The notes under the pieces were generated by a model. It did not search any database. It saw only the letters and a list, made by a program, of their open reading frames with translations, and was not told the DNA's origin. A program made the translations under genes and the position numbers. DNA of 58,590 nucleotides from Pseudorhodobacter sp. E13 (GTDB lineage: Bacteria; Pseudomonadota; Alphaproteobacteria; Rhodobacterales; Rhodobacteraceae), in the NCBI RefSeq assembly GCF_003991405.1, contig NZ_RPEN01000145.1, positions 1 through 58,590 on the forward strand, written 5' to 3'. Shown here in pieces: positions 16,202-23,565 of the stretch; position 1 is the first letter of the stretch, and each line of letters opens with the position of its first letter.

Positions 16202-17071
16202 TCAGCCGCGGTCAGGCTCGTTCGAGGGATCGGCCGGGGTCACCACAGGCCATGCGAGCCGCGCAGAAGCCGGCCCGGACGGGCGCTGGATCTTTTCCAT
16301 AAGGCGGCCAAGATGCGGGGGTTCGACCAACTCAAGACGGCCTGAGCGGTCCTTGGCCGGAAACCCCCACATGTTCAGCGTCTGACAGACAAATGCCCGC
16401 TGCGGCTTGCCCTCTGCATCGGGGATGTCAGCCATAGTGACGACCTGATCGACGATGCCTGGCAGTTCGAGGCCGGTCTTGCTGCCGTCGATCTGCGGCT
16501 GGAAAACCTTGCGATTGAAGTCATCAAGCTTCTCGTCAAGGATTCCTACAAACCAGACATTTTTGCCGCGCGCGTGCTGCAGATGCGTGAGCCAGGCGAT
16601 CATTTCGCGGCCATGGAGCCCATAGGCACCGCGAATGTCGGCCTTGCCCGTTTTGTCCGAGAAAGCTTCCGGTTGCCCGCGACACCATTGAAAGCAGAGC
16701 CGGCCGGCCACGGTGATCGAGTCAATAAAGACGGTCTGATACTTTTCGATTACCGCGGAGTCGCCGTACCGGCTGCACACTTCCGCGAAATGCGCCTCGC
16801 TATAAGGCTGGTCGTCGCGAAGTGCGGGGTTTGGTCCACCGATGAACACCGCGAAATCGCGGCACTCCTTCCATGTGCGCGGCCTTAGCGTATCGATCTC
16901 CAAGCCTTCAACGGAAAGATCGCCAGCCTCCAGGTCCAGAAAAAGCGTGGTCTGGGCATGCAGGGTCCACAAAAGTGACGTTTTGCCGATACCAGACCGG
17001 CCGAAGATGACGCCCTTGATACCCTTGCGTTGCGCGAGTCGTTCATCGGCGCTGATGATCGGGAGGCTCAT
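16202..17071 (-). CDS. RecA-fold ATPase, Sak4-like (AAA_24) recombination protein
   Basis: This 289-residue protein has Walker A GRSGIGKTS (24-32), a FLDLEAGD strand, Walker B TVFIDSI (113-119) and the VWFVGILDEK segment of small RecA-like phage ATPases (AAA_24/Sak4). Such proteins promote single-strand annealing, usually with an exonuclease and an SSB, and both candidates are present here. The ATG overlaps the end of the upstream 75-residue gene by 4 bp. Confidence 0.82.
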   Translation of the reverse strand: MSLPIISADERLAQRKGIKGVIFGRSGIGKTSLLWTLHAQTTLFLDLEAGDLSVEGLEIDTLRPRTWKECRDFAVFIGGPNPALRDDQPYSEAHFAEVCSRYGDSAVIEKYQTVFIDSITVAGRLCFQWCRGQPEAFSDKTGKADIRGAYGLHGREMIAWLTHLQHARGKNVWFVGILDEKLDDFNRKVFQPQIDGSKTGLELPGIVDQVVTMADIPDAEGKPQRAFVCQTLNMWGFPAKDRSGRLELVEPPHLGRLMEKIQRPSGPASARLAWPVVTPADPSNEPDRG

Positions 17072-17295
17072 TTGCGCACTCCACTCATCAGCACTTCGTT
17101 TGTGCCCAGGTCCGTCCCCGCATATGCGGCTTCGCTGACGTAAATCGCCAGAAGCGGCGTACCGTCGGCATGGGTTCCCGCATCCTCGATCTGATAGTTG
17201 CGGTTGGGCTCGCAGACCTCTGTCAATTCCCAGCGGCGGTACAGCCCCGGGAGGCGGCGGTAGTTCTCAAGCGATAGATCGGCAGTCATGTTCAT
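17068..17295 (-). CDS. Small phage protein of unknown function (75 aa)
   Basis: A 75-residue acidic protein, MNMTADLSLENYRRLPGLYR onward, with a second in-frame ATG at codon 3. It overlaps the Sak4-like gene by 4 bp, so the two are translationally coupled. The copy 2 leader element sits 46 bases upstream. No family recognised. Confidence 0.65.
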   Translation of the reverse strand: MNMTADLSLENYRRLPGLYRRWELTEVCEPNRNYQIEDAGTHADGTPLLAIYVSEAAYAGTDLGTNEVLMSGVRK

Positions 17296-17340
17296 GCATG
17301 TCCACTTTCGGTTGGAGGGACGGCGCTCCAGGCGCTCAAG

Positions 17341-17374
17341 TGGGAAAAGCCGACGGCGGAGCCAGATCGGGACA
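17341..17374 (-). promoter_or_regulatory. Repeated leader element, copy 2
   Basis: This shares TGGGAAAAGCC and GATCGGGACA with the copy at 16147-16180 at the same distance (46 bases) from the start codon of the gene at 17068-17295. The equal position in two leaders argues for a regulatory role rather than a chance repeat. Confidence 0.55.
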
Positions 17375-17379
17375 TGCGC

Positions 17380-18102
17380 TCAGGGGATGTCTGCGAGGGC
17401 GTCGCGCAGTTTGCGAAGCGCACGTTGGTAGCGTTTGCGAGCAGCGGCCTCAGTCAGGCCCAGCTCAACACCAGCTTCGACTTGCGAATAGCCCTCGATG
17501 GCAACGCGGATCACCAGAAGCGCATCCGCGCCGAGCAGTTTATGCAGATGGCCAGGGAGAGCCGCGTCCTCGGGCAGCGATTGCAGTCCGAGTTCGTGGG
17601 CGGAGACTTCATCAGGCGCGATGTCGCCGCCAAGTTTAGCCCGCCCAGCTTCGCGGTTGCGTGCCCGGATCATATCCCGTTCGACGTTCCGCAAAACCGT
17701 GGCGGCAACCCAGTTGACGCGGCCCAGATCCAGGCTGCGCAAAACGTCAACGGTTCGCGCCAAGACGTCGGAGGCGATTTCATCGAGGGCGCCCAGCTTG
17801 CGCCAGATCGACCGCCGCCTGATTGCATCAAGCCCGGGCCAGAGCGCCAACAACAGGAACGTCAGCGCCGTATCGGCGGAAGGATCATCAGCTTGCGCCG
17901 CTTCAATCAATGCGACGAGGATACGGTTTTTCGCATCGCCGTCACACGTTTTGCGGTGCAACGCGTCAAGCAATGATGCTGGATCGCGGTAGGGTTTCAG
18001 CGAGGCCTGCGAACGCCGGATGGCATCGAAGCCACGCTGAAAACTGAACGTAGTAGAAGAAACCGTGAGCTGATCACGGATCTCGTGCCATGCGAGACAC
18101 AT
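17380..18102 (-). CDS. Phage sigma-70-like protein (region 4 HTH)
   Basis: This 240-residue protein ends in a sigma region 4-like helix-turn-helix: IEGYSQVEAGVELGLTEAAA followed by RKRYQRALRKLRDAL. The middle (IWRKLGALDEIASDVLARTV, VNWVAATVLRNVERDMIRAR) is helical and resembles a divergent region 2. It is longer than most ECF sigma factors because of an extra N-terminal 60 residues. It may redirect host RNA polymerase to phage promoters or act as an HTH activator. The start codon is immediately preceded by a perfect 10-bp inverted repeat. Confidence 0.7.
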   Translation of the reverse strand: MCLAWHEIRDQLTVSSTTFSFQRGFDAIRRSQASLKPYRDPASLLDALHRKTCDGDAKNRILVALIEAAQADDPSADTALTFLLLALWPGLDAIRRRSIWRKLGALDEIASDVLARTVDVLRSLDLGRVNWVAATVLRNVERDMIRARNREAGRAKLGGDIAPDEVSAHELGLQSLPEDAALPGHLHKLLGADALLVIRVAIEGYSQVEAGVELGLTEAAARKRYQRALRKLRDALADIP

Positions 18103-18131
18103 TGGACGCCTGCCTTACGGCCAGGCGTCCA
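18103..18131 (-). promoter_or_regulatory. Perfect inverted repeat touching the start codon of the sigma-like gene
   Basis: TGGACGCCTG (18103-18112) and CAGGCGTCCA (18122-18131) are perfect 10-base arms with a 9-base loop. In the mRNA the second arm ends at the base before AUG, and the only ribosome-site-like AAGG lies in the loop. This would restrict ribosome access, so translational control or autoregulation is likely. A DNA operator is the alternative. Confidence 0.65.
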
Positions 18132-18218
18132 GCGCCTTCTCGTGGCCAGGTCAGGACGTCATGCGTCTCTAGGTTTAGAGGGAATGTTCGGAGCTGCTGA
18201 GCGTCGGTAAGCGCGCGC

Positions 18219-18455
18219 CTAGCCGCTGTTGCGCAGGTTCAGCCGAGTGCAACCGGGACACCTTGCCGTCACCGGAAAGCTCGCAAAAAGCTCAAAGGGC
18301 TTACGAAGGATGTGCATTTGTCCACCCTTGGCCTTTCCAAGAAGTTTGCCGCAGTGATCGCACCGCCAATCGGCGTTGCTGGAAACTTCGGTAGTGTGAT
18401 GGCTATGGCGTTGGCCGCAGCCACTGCCCTTTCTGACTGTGTCGTCGAACATCAT
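18219..18455 (-). CDS. Com-like zinc-finger protein
   Basis: This 78-residue protein has CDHCGKLLGKAKGG (residues 32-45) and ARCPGCTRLN (65-74), the two CxxC knuckles and the GKLLxKA...RCPxC spacing of the Mu Com family. Com of phage Mu is an RNA-binding zinc protein that activates translation of the mom DNA-modification gene. Residues 1-30 are an extension not seen in Com. There is a DNA methyltransferase elsewhere in this prophage but no mom gene in the window. A general zinc-ribbon regulator is an equally good name. Confidence 0.65.
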   Translation of the reverse strand: MMFDDTVRKGSGCGQRHSHHTTEVSSNADWRCDHCGKLLGKAKGGQMHILRKPFELFASFPVTARCPGCTRLNLRNSG

Positions 18456-18559
18456 GATGTGCGCTCCTTTGGGCGTCTGTGGGCATGAGAGGATTGTTCG
18501 GAGCAGCGCTATTCGCGGCTCCGTGTCTTACTTCTCAAGTGGCTCAAGGCCTTTGAGGA

Positions 18560-19078
18560 TTAGGGAGTAGTTTCCGCTTTCACGCGGGCAGTCCGGCGCT
18601 TGCCACCGCCGGGCATGGCAGCAGCCTTGCGCTTTTTCTTTCGCTCCTCGCGTTCGGCGATGAAATCCGGCGCGATTTCAGCAAGGCGTTTCACGAGACC
18701 TGAGAGATCGTAGCGATTATTCTCCCGCCCCCCACTGTCGCCATAGTAGGCAACGCGGGTAAGAAGGCCACTTTGTTCCATCTCACTGATGTATCTCTGG
18801 ATCTGCCGCTCGCTGATCCCAAGGCGGTCCGAGAGCTCAGCTTTGCTCGGATAGGGCGCACGGCTCGCATCCCACCAGTGTTCTATGATTTGGAGAAGGA
18901 CCGCGAGTTGTGAGGGGTTTAGACCCAACCGCCGCTGCGCCCGCAACAAGAGCGAGGGGACCGGACAGTAACCGATCTTGGTGACTTTCAGTCCCCAACG
19001 GGCGGCGATAGACTTGGCACCCTTTCCGGGCTCGGCGTTAAGATCGCCACCACTATTTTCTTGATTCTGCTCGGCCAT
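18560..19078 (-). CDS. Winged-helix (HTH_36) phage regulatory/replication protein
   Basis: The ATG at 19078 follows AGGAGATCAC and gives 172 residues. Residues about 50-110 form a winged helix, NPSQLAVLLQIIEHWW, then KAELSDRLGISERQIQRYIS as the recognition part, of the HTH_36 replication-initiator/regulator kind. The C-terminus is very basic (EREERKKKRKAAA). As the first leftward gene from the divergent control region it is a good candidate for an early regulator or replication initiator. Confidence 0.8.
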   Translation of the reverse strand: MAEQNQENSGGDLNAEPGKGAKSIAARWGLKVTKIGYCPVPSLLLRAQRRLGLNPSQLAVLLQIIEHWWDASRAPYPSKAELSDRLGISERQIQRYISEMEQSGLLTRVAYYGDSGGRENNRYDLSGLVKRLAEIAPDFIAEREERKKKRKAAAMPGGGKRRTARVKAETTP

Positions 19079-19437
19079 TTGTGATCTCCTTTCGACAGAA
19101 CATGATGCGGCATTGGCCTGCGTGCAAGATGCCCCGCTATGGCCACTCATGACGCTAGGGTCATGTCATAGCTGACTATAGGGACTAGTCACTGGTGGCT
19201 CCTGAAGTAGCATGAATTTAGCTACATGAACCGTAAGTGAAATAAACAGTAGAATTGCCTATGGTCGGATATGACCAGTGGTGTTTAGCTGCAAAATTGT
19301 TTTTTTCGACTAGGGCCACCGGAACCTGGCGTCTTATCCAGGGAGCCGCCCGCGTTCGATGTCCCGTTTAGCAAGCACACTTGGCTTTCTCCCTTCGAAT
19401 GCTGCTCGCTTCGAGCGGCTGGGAGGCACAAACCGGA
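19079..19437. promoter_or_regulatory. Divergent control region with inverted repeats
   Basis: This 359-bp AT-richer gap separates leftward early genes from the rightward recombinase operon. It holds GTAGC..GCTAC (around 19207-19225), TGGTC..GACCA (19263-19277), and CACTGGT (19190) inverted against ACCAGTG (19274), plus GACTAGTC (19182). These are probable operator half-sites flanking promoters for both directions. I cannot assign -35/-10 boxes with confidence and I see no gene here. Confidence 0.5.
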
Positions 19438-19641
19438 ATGCGCAGACCCAATCCCCTGCACCCCGACCACATGACGGCGCATGAACGCCGCACCGAACTC
19501 TATGACCTGCTGGCCACGGCAGTGGTGCGCCTCAAGGAGCGCGAACGCGGCCATCTCTCCCGAAATACTGGAGACTGTTCCCTACACTTCCGCCCCGAAC
19601 AGAGCGGTACTGCGGGTCCAACTCGGAGGAGATCCGCATGA
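19438..19641 (+). CDS. Small conserved protein of the recombinase operon (67 aa)
   Basis: The ATG at 19438 is preceded by GGGAGG. The 67-residue product starts MRRPNPLHPDHMTAHERRTE and contains LATAVVRLKER. Short proteins with this NPLHPDHMT..ERR signature commonly precede the DUF2924/recombinase pair in alphaproteobacterial elements. It overlaps the next ATG by 4 bp. Function unknown, possibly a recombination accessory factor. Confidence 0.75.
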   Translation: MRRPNPLHPDHMTAHERRTELYDLLATAVVRLKERERGHLSRNTGDCSLHFRPEQSGTAGPTRRRSA

Positions 19642-20093
19642 CGACACACGAACCCATCCTGGCGCGACTGGCAGCCCTAAAAAACATGACCGTCAACGAG
19701 CTGAAGGCTGAATGGCAGGCACTGTTTGATGCGCCCGCCCCGAACAACAGCCGCACGTTCCTAGAAAGCCGTTTGGCTTATCGAATCCAGGAACTGACCT
19801 ATGGCGGCCCGGACAAGCAAACGCGACGGCTTCTGGACTTACTTGCCGACGAGGTCGAGGGCACACTGACGCGTAAGGCACAGATTGCCGATCCCCGTAA
19901 CCCCGTGGTGGGCACCAAGCTCATCCGCGAATGGGATGGCATCGCCCACACCGTGACCGTGCTGAAAGAGGGCTTTGAATGGGGTGGCCAGCGCTACAAG
20001 TCGCTGTCCGCCGTGGCACGCGCCATCACCGGCACCCGCTGGAACGGCTATCGCTTCTTTGGGCTGCGAGAGCGGAAACGGGGTGAGGCATGA
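19638..20093 (+). CDS. DUF2924 domain protein
   Basis: This 151-residue protein has the DUF2924 signature: LAALKNMTVNELKAEWQALF, LAYRIQELTYGG, then IREWDGIAHTVTVLKEGFEW and SLSAVARAITGTRWNGYRFF. The family is found almost only beside serine recombinases in phages and integrated elements, and is assumed to assist recombination or bind DNA. It overlaps both neighbours by 4 bp, so the four-gene set is a tight operon. Confidence 0.9.
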   Translation: MTTHEPILARLAALKNMTVNELKAEWQALFDAPAPNNSRTFLESRLAYRIQELTYGGPDKQTRRLLDLLADEVEGTLTRKAQIADPRNPVVGTKLIREWDGIAHTVTVLKEGFEWGGQRYKSLSAVARAITGTRWNGYRFFGLRERKRGEA

Positions 20094-21412
20094 AGGAACA
20101 TGTGACAAAGCCCGCCCGCCGCCTGCGCTGCGCCATTTACACCCGCAAGTCGAGCGAGGAAGGACTCGAGCAGGAGTTCAACAGCCTGCATGCCCAACGG
20201 GAAGCCTGCGAGGCTTACATCGCCAGCCAGAAGTCAGAGGGATGGGCGCTGGTTCGCGATCAATATGACGATGGCGGCATCTCAGGTGGCACATTGGAGC
20301 GCCCTGGGCTGAAGCAGCTTCTGGCCGACATCGAGGACGGCCTCGTGGACGTGGTTGTCGTCTACAAAATCGACCGTCTGTCGCGCTCTCTGATGGACTT
20401 TTCTAAGCTGGTGGAGGTCTTTGACCGCAACGGGGTTACCTTCGTCTCGGTCACGCAAAGCTTCAATACCACAACATCCATGGGCCGATTGACCCTGAAT
20501 ATTCTGCTAAGTTTTGCACAATTCGAACGTGAGGTCACTGCCGAGCGCATTCGCGACAAGGTGAAGGCCTCGCGCATGAAGGGCATGTGGATGGGGGGCT
20601 ATGTGCCTCTCGGCTATGATGTCGTCGACCGCAAGCTGGTCGTTAACGAAGAGGAAGCCGCCAAGGTCCGCATGGTGTTTGAGCGTTTTGTTGAGGTAGG
20701 CTCTGCCACCGTTCTGGCCCGCGAACTGCGCAACGATGGGTTCCGCAGCAAACAAGGCGCGCTGATCGATAAGGGCTACCTCTATCGACTGCTGAACAAC
20801 CGGGTCTATCGCGGAGAAGCCGTTCACAAAGGCAAGGCATACGCCGGAGAACATAAGGCCATCATCGACACTCGCCTTTGGGAGCAGGTGCATGACATCA
20901 TGGGTGAAAGCCCCCGAAAGCGGGCAAACAACACTCGGACGCAAACGTCCGCATTGTTGAAGGGACTTCTCTTCACTGCAACGGGTGCGGCCATGACGCC
21001 GTCCAGCACCAAGAAGGGTACCCGAAGATATCGTTACTATGTGTCGATGGATCTTCTGAAGAACCGGGAGACGCCCGAGGATGGCATTCCTCGCCGCCTC
21101 CCTGCAGATACTGCCGAGGCGGCGGTGGTTGCCGAAATCCGCAGGGTGCTGCGCACACCAGAAACCGCAGCCAACGTCATCTCTGCCTTGGGCCGGGATG
21201 ACATTCCGGAGGCTGATGTAATCGCGGCCCTCAGGGACTTTCCAGAGCTGTGGACACAGCTTTTCCCAGCTGAACAGGCGCGTATCATTCAGTTGCTTGT
21301 ACGGCGCGTCACAGTGACCGCAGAAGGGCTCGTCATCGACCTGCGTACTGACGGCATCGCGGGCGTCATGCGCGAAATGATGACCCCACGACAGCTTGAG
21401 GCGGCAGAGTAA
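20090..21412 (+). CDS. Serine recombinase (putative integrase)
   Basis: This 440-residue protein has a resolvase catalytic domain with CAIYTRKSSEEG (nucleophile Ser21), the YKIDRLSRSLMDF arginine motif and AERIRDKVKAS at the helix E boundary. A Recombinase domain follows (VPLGYDVVDRKLVVNEEEA). The zinc-ribbon region that normally reads CxxCG is LFTATGAAMTPSSTKKGTRR and has no cysteines, so the C-terminal part does not bind zinc in the usual way. It probably integrates and excises the element. Confidence 0.9.
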   Translation: MKEHVTKPARRLRCAIYTRKSSEEGLEQEFNSLHAQREACEAYIASQKSEGWALVRDQYDDGGISGGTLERPGLKQLLADIEDGLVDVVVVYKIDRLSRSLMDFSKLVEVFDRNGVTFVSVTQSFNTTTSMGRLTLNILLSFAQFEREVTAERIRDKVKASRMKGMWMGGYVPLGYDVVDRKLVVNEEEAAKVRMVFERFVEVGSATVLARELRNDGFRSKQGALIDKGYLYRLLNNRVYRGEAVHKGKAYAGEHKAIIDTRLWEQVHDIMGESPRKRANNTRTQTSALLKGLLFTATGAAMTPSSTKKGTRRYRYYVSMDLLKNRETPEDGIPRRLPADTAEAAVVAEIRRVLRTPETAANVISALGRDDIPEADVIAALRDFPELWTQLFPAEQARIIQLLVRRVTVTAEGLVIDLRTDGIAGVMREMMTPRQLEAAE

Positions 21413-21825
21413 TGAGCGCGTTCGACACCATTCAGGTCTTCGTGCCGCTCAAGATCCGCAGGAAAAACGGGCGGCCGAAGATCATGCCGCCAGCGGATTA
21501 CCTGCCCAGCCACGATCAAGCGCAAGACCCGCATATTCTGCGCGCCATCGGCCGCGCTTGGGCATGGCGGCGGCGCATGGAGGCTGGCGAGTTCGGCACT
21601 GTCCGCGACCTGGCAAACGCCGTGAACCTTGCGGAGCGCCATATCAGTCGGCAGCTTCGCCTTGCATATCTTGCGCCAGAGGTGCTGAAACGGCTGATCT
21701 TCAAGCGGGAGCTCATGTCAGCGACCGTGATGCAACTGGTGGATTGCACATCGTTGCCGTGGCACGAACAGGCAGCGATTGTGTTCGGCGAAGCTTCCGA
21801 CGCGTCAAGACATGACCAAGGCTAG
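21412..21825 (+). CDS. HTH protein of the recombinase operon
   Basis: This 137-residue basic protein has FVPLKIRRKNGRPKIMPP at the N-terminus and a helix-turn-helix-like TVRDLANAVNLAERHISRQL (residues 63-82), followed by LAYLAPEVLKRLIFK as in ParB/KorB-like HTH modules. It starts on the last base of the recombinase stop codon. It may be a recombination directionality or accessory DNA-binding factor; that role is inferred from position only. Confidence 0.75.
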   Translation: MSAFDTIQVFVPLKIRRKNGRPKIMPPADYLPSHDQAQDPHILRAIGRAWAWRRRMEAGEFGTVRDLANAVNLAERHISRQLRLAYLAPEVLKRLIFKRELMSATVMQLVDCTSLPWHEQAAIVFGEASDASRHDQG

Positions 21826-21857
21826 ATTTCCTTTGGCTTATCGGCCACGTTCGGCCC

Positions 21858-22862
21858 ATGAGCACAAACCTGACCTTTCAACAGCTTGAGACCTACATCC
21901 GTGACCAGATGCGGATGTCGCATGTGTACCAGCCGGTCATGCTTCAGGTTCTGCTGGAAAAGGGCGGCACCGCATCGACCGAGGATATTGCAAAGGCTCT
22001 GCTGAGCTACGATCGCTCGCAGGTCGAGTATTATGAAATCCGCACCAAGAACATGGTCGGCAAAGTCCTCACGCAAAATGGCTTGATCCAGCCGATCAAG
22101 GATGGGCGGCGGATTGTCGGATACAGGTTGGCCAGCAACGAACTGTCCAACCACGAGGTCACCGCGCTCGTCGACCTATGCCAGCAACGCCTGTCCGGGT
22201 ACGTTGACCAACGTGGAGATGGAATTTGGGGGCACCGCGGGCTTTCGGATGGCTATGTCCCCGGTTCAGTACGCTATGAGGTGCTGAAGCGTGCCAAGCA
22301 CCGCTGTGAGCTATGTGGGGCCCACGAAGAACAGGCAGCCCTGCATGTCGACCATATCGTGCCGCGCGCCAAAGGCGGCAGCGACGATTTGAGCAATTTT
22401 CAAACGCTCTGCGTCACATGCAACACGAACAAGCGTGACAGGGACGACACCGATTTCCGTGACGTTCTGACCTCCTACGGCGTCAGAGACGAAGCCTGCC
22501 TGTTTTGCAGGATCGATCCCGACAGGGTCGTCGCCGAAAACGAGCTCTGCTACGCGATCCGCGATGGATTTCCGGTTACCCCATTGCATACGTTGGTCAT
22601 CCCAAAGCGGCACGTGGCCGATTACTTTGACCTCTACCAGCCCGAATTGAACGCGATGCAATCAATGCTCGGGGCACAACGCGAACAAATCCTCGCGGCA
22701 GATCCCACTGTCACAGGCTTCAATGTCGGCATCAACGCAGGCGCTGAGGCCGGCCAGACCATCTTCCATGTCCATGTCCACCTCATCCCGCGCAGGAAGG
22801 GCGACGTCGCTGACCCCCGAGGTGGCGTTCGTGGGGTGATTCCAGACAGGCAAAAGTATTAG
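21858..22862 (+). CDS. Winged-helix / HNH nuclease / HIT-domain fusion protein
   Basis: This 334-residue protein has three segments. Residues 26-92 look like a winged helix (VLLEKGGTASTEDIAKALLS). Residues 138-195 are an HNH nuclease: zinc pairs CELC (150-153) and CVTC (185-188) around HVDHIVPRAKGG (His163, Asp165, His166) and Asn191. Residues 212-325 are a HIT domain with a zinc-type CLFC (214-217), His244, and the histidine triad HVHVH (304-308). HIT proteins hydrolyse or transfer nucleotidyl groups. A DNA nuclease joined to a nucleotide hydrolase fits a defence effector, but this is inference. The GIY-YIG gene begins 2 bp later. Confidence 0.85.
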   Translation: MSTNLTFQQLETYIRDQMRMSHVYQPVMLQVLLEKGGTASTEDIAKALLSYDRSQVEYYEIRTKNMVGKVLTQNGLIQPIKDGRRIVGYRLASNELSNHEVTALVDLCQQRLSGYVDQRGDGIWGHRGLSDGYVPGSVRYEVLKRAKHRCELCGAHEEQAALHVDHIVPRAKGGSDDLSNFQTLCVTCNTNKRDRDDTDFRDVLTSYGVRDEACLFCRIDPDRVVAENELCYAIRDGFPVTPLHTLVIPKRHVADYFDLYQPELNAMQSMLGAQREQILAADPTVTGFNVGINAGAEAGQTIFHVHVHLIPRRKGDVADPRGGVRGVIPDRQKY

Positions 22863-22863
22863 G

Positions 22864-23319
22864 ATGAGCAGAGATCGGTTTTCCCCGCGGTTTCGTTTTG
22901 CGTCTTGGCCCAACCTTAGCGTGCCCGCGGTTGCCGCAGGTGTTTATGCAATTTGGAGGGACGACGAACTCATCTATTGCGGCATGTCTGGGCGAGAGAT
23001 CGACAGCAAGGGAAAGGCCGCGCCCAAGAGGTACGGACTAGTAACCCGCCTCAATAGTCATGCAAGCGGTAGGCTGTCTGGCGACCAGTTCTGTGTCTAC
23101 GTGGCGAACCGGTTCGTTATACCCTCGCTCAAAGCGGACGAACTTTCACTGTTCGCAAGCGGCGCGCTGACGCTGGATGCACGCACAAAGACATTCATCC
23201 ACGACCACCTCGATTATGCCTATGCATTGGTCGAAACGTCAGCAGACGCCTACGAGTTAGAACGTGCTGCACGCCGCGGTGCAGTCTTCGGCGTAAAGCC
23301 TTATCTCAATCCCCTCTGA
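22864..23319 (+). CDS. GIY-YIG nuclease-family protein paired with the HNH-HIT gene
   Basis: This 151-residue protein shows GVYAIW (26-31) and LIYCGMSG (36-43) as the GIY-YIG strands, LVTRLNSHASGR with Arg62, and AYELERAARRG with Glu131/Glu133 near the C-terminus. The ending FGVKPYLNP is typical of stand-alone GIY-YIG proteins. It starts one base after the HNH-HIT stop codon, so the two are co-translated. A function in DNA cleavage is likely and the target unknown. Confidence 0.8.
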   Translation: MSRDRFSPRFRFASWPNLSVPAVAAGVYAIWRDDELIYCGMSGREIDSKGKAAPKRYGLVTRLNSHASGRLSGDQFCVYVANRFVIPSLKADELSLFASGALTLDARTKTFIHDHLDYAYALVETSADAYELERAARRGAVFGVKPYLNPL

Positions 23320-23565
23320 TGCGGCCAAGGCGAGCGCCCTGTGACCGACCCAAGCATTCGCATCGTTTTGTGGTATCAGTCACGTTTTCGAAAAGGGCGG
23401 GCGTGTTTAATCTGCAAGTCACTGCAGATATTCATCTTTTCTAAAGCGTCCCATTGCAGGGCTGGGGCGCTCGTTTAGAGACAAACTGCGTTTGGAGACC
23501 AATTCTTTGTGGTTTCGCAGTCTCTATGGGGCGGCCTGTCAGCGTAAACCCCTTTGAAACCAAAA
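23320..23565. other. Non-coding junction between the nuclease pair and tRNA-Ser
   Basis: No gene is visible. The stretch holds a perfect TTTTCGAAAA palindrome near 23384 and, at about 23476-23527, AGAGACAAACTGCG facing CGCAGTCTCT across a 26-base spacer, with GGAGACCAA inside. This may be a structured RNA, or the right end (attachment site) of the element; no second copy is present in the window to test that. Confidence 0.4.
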
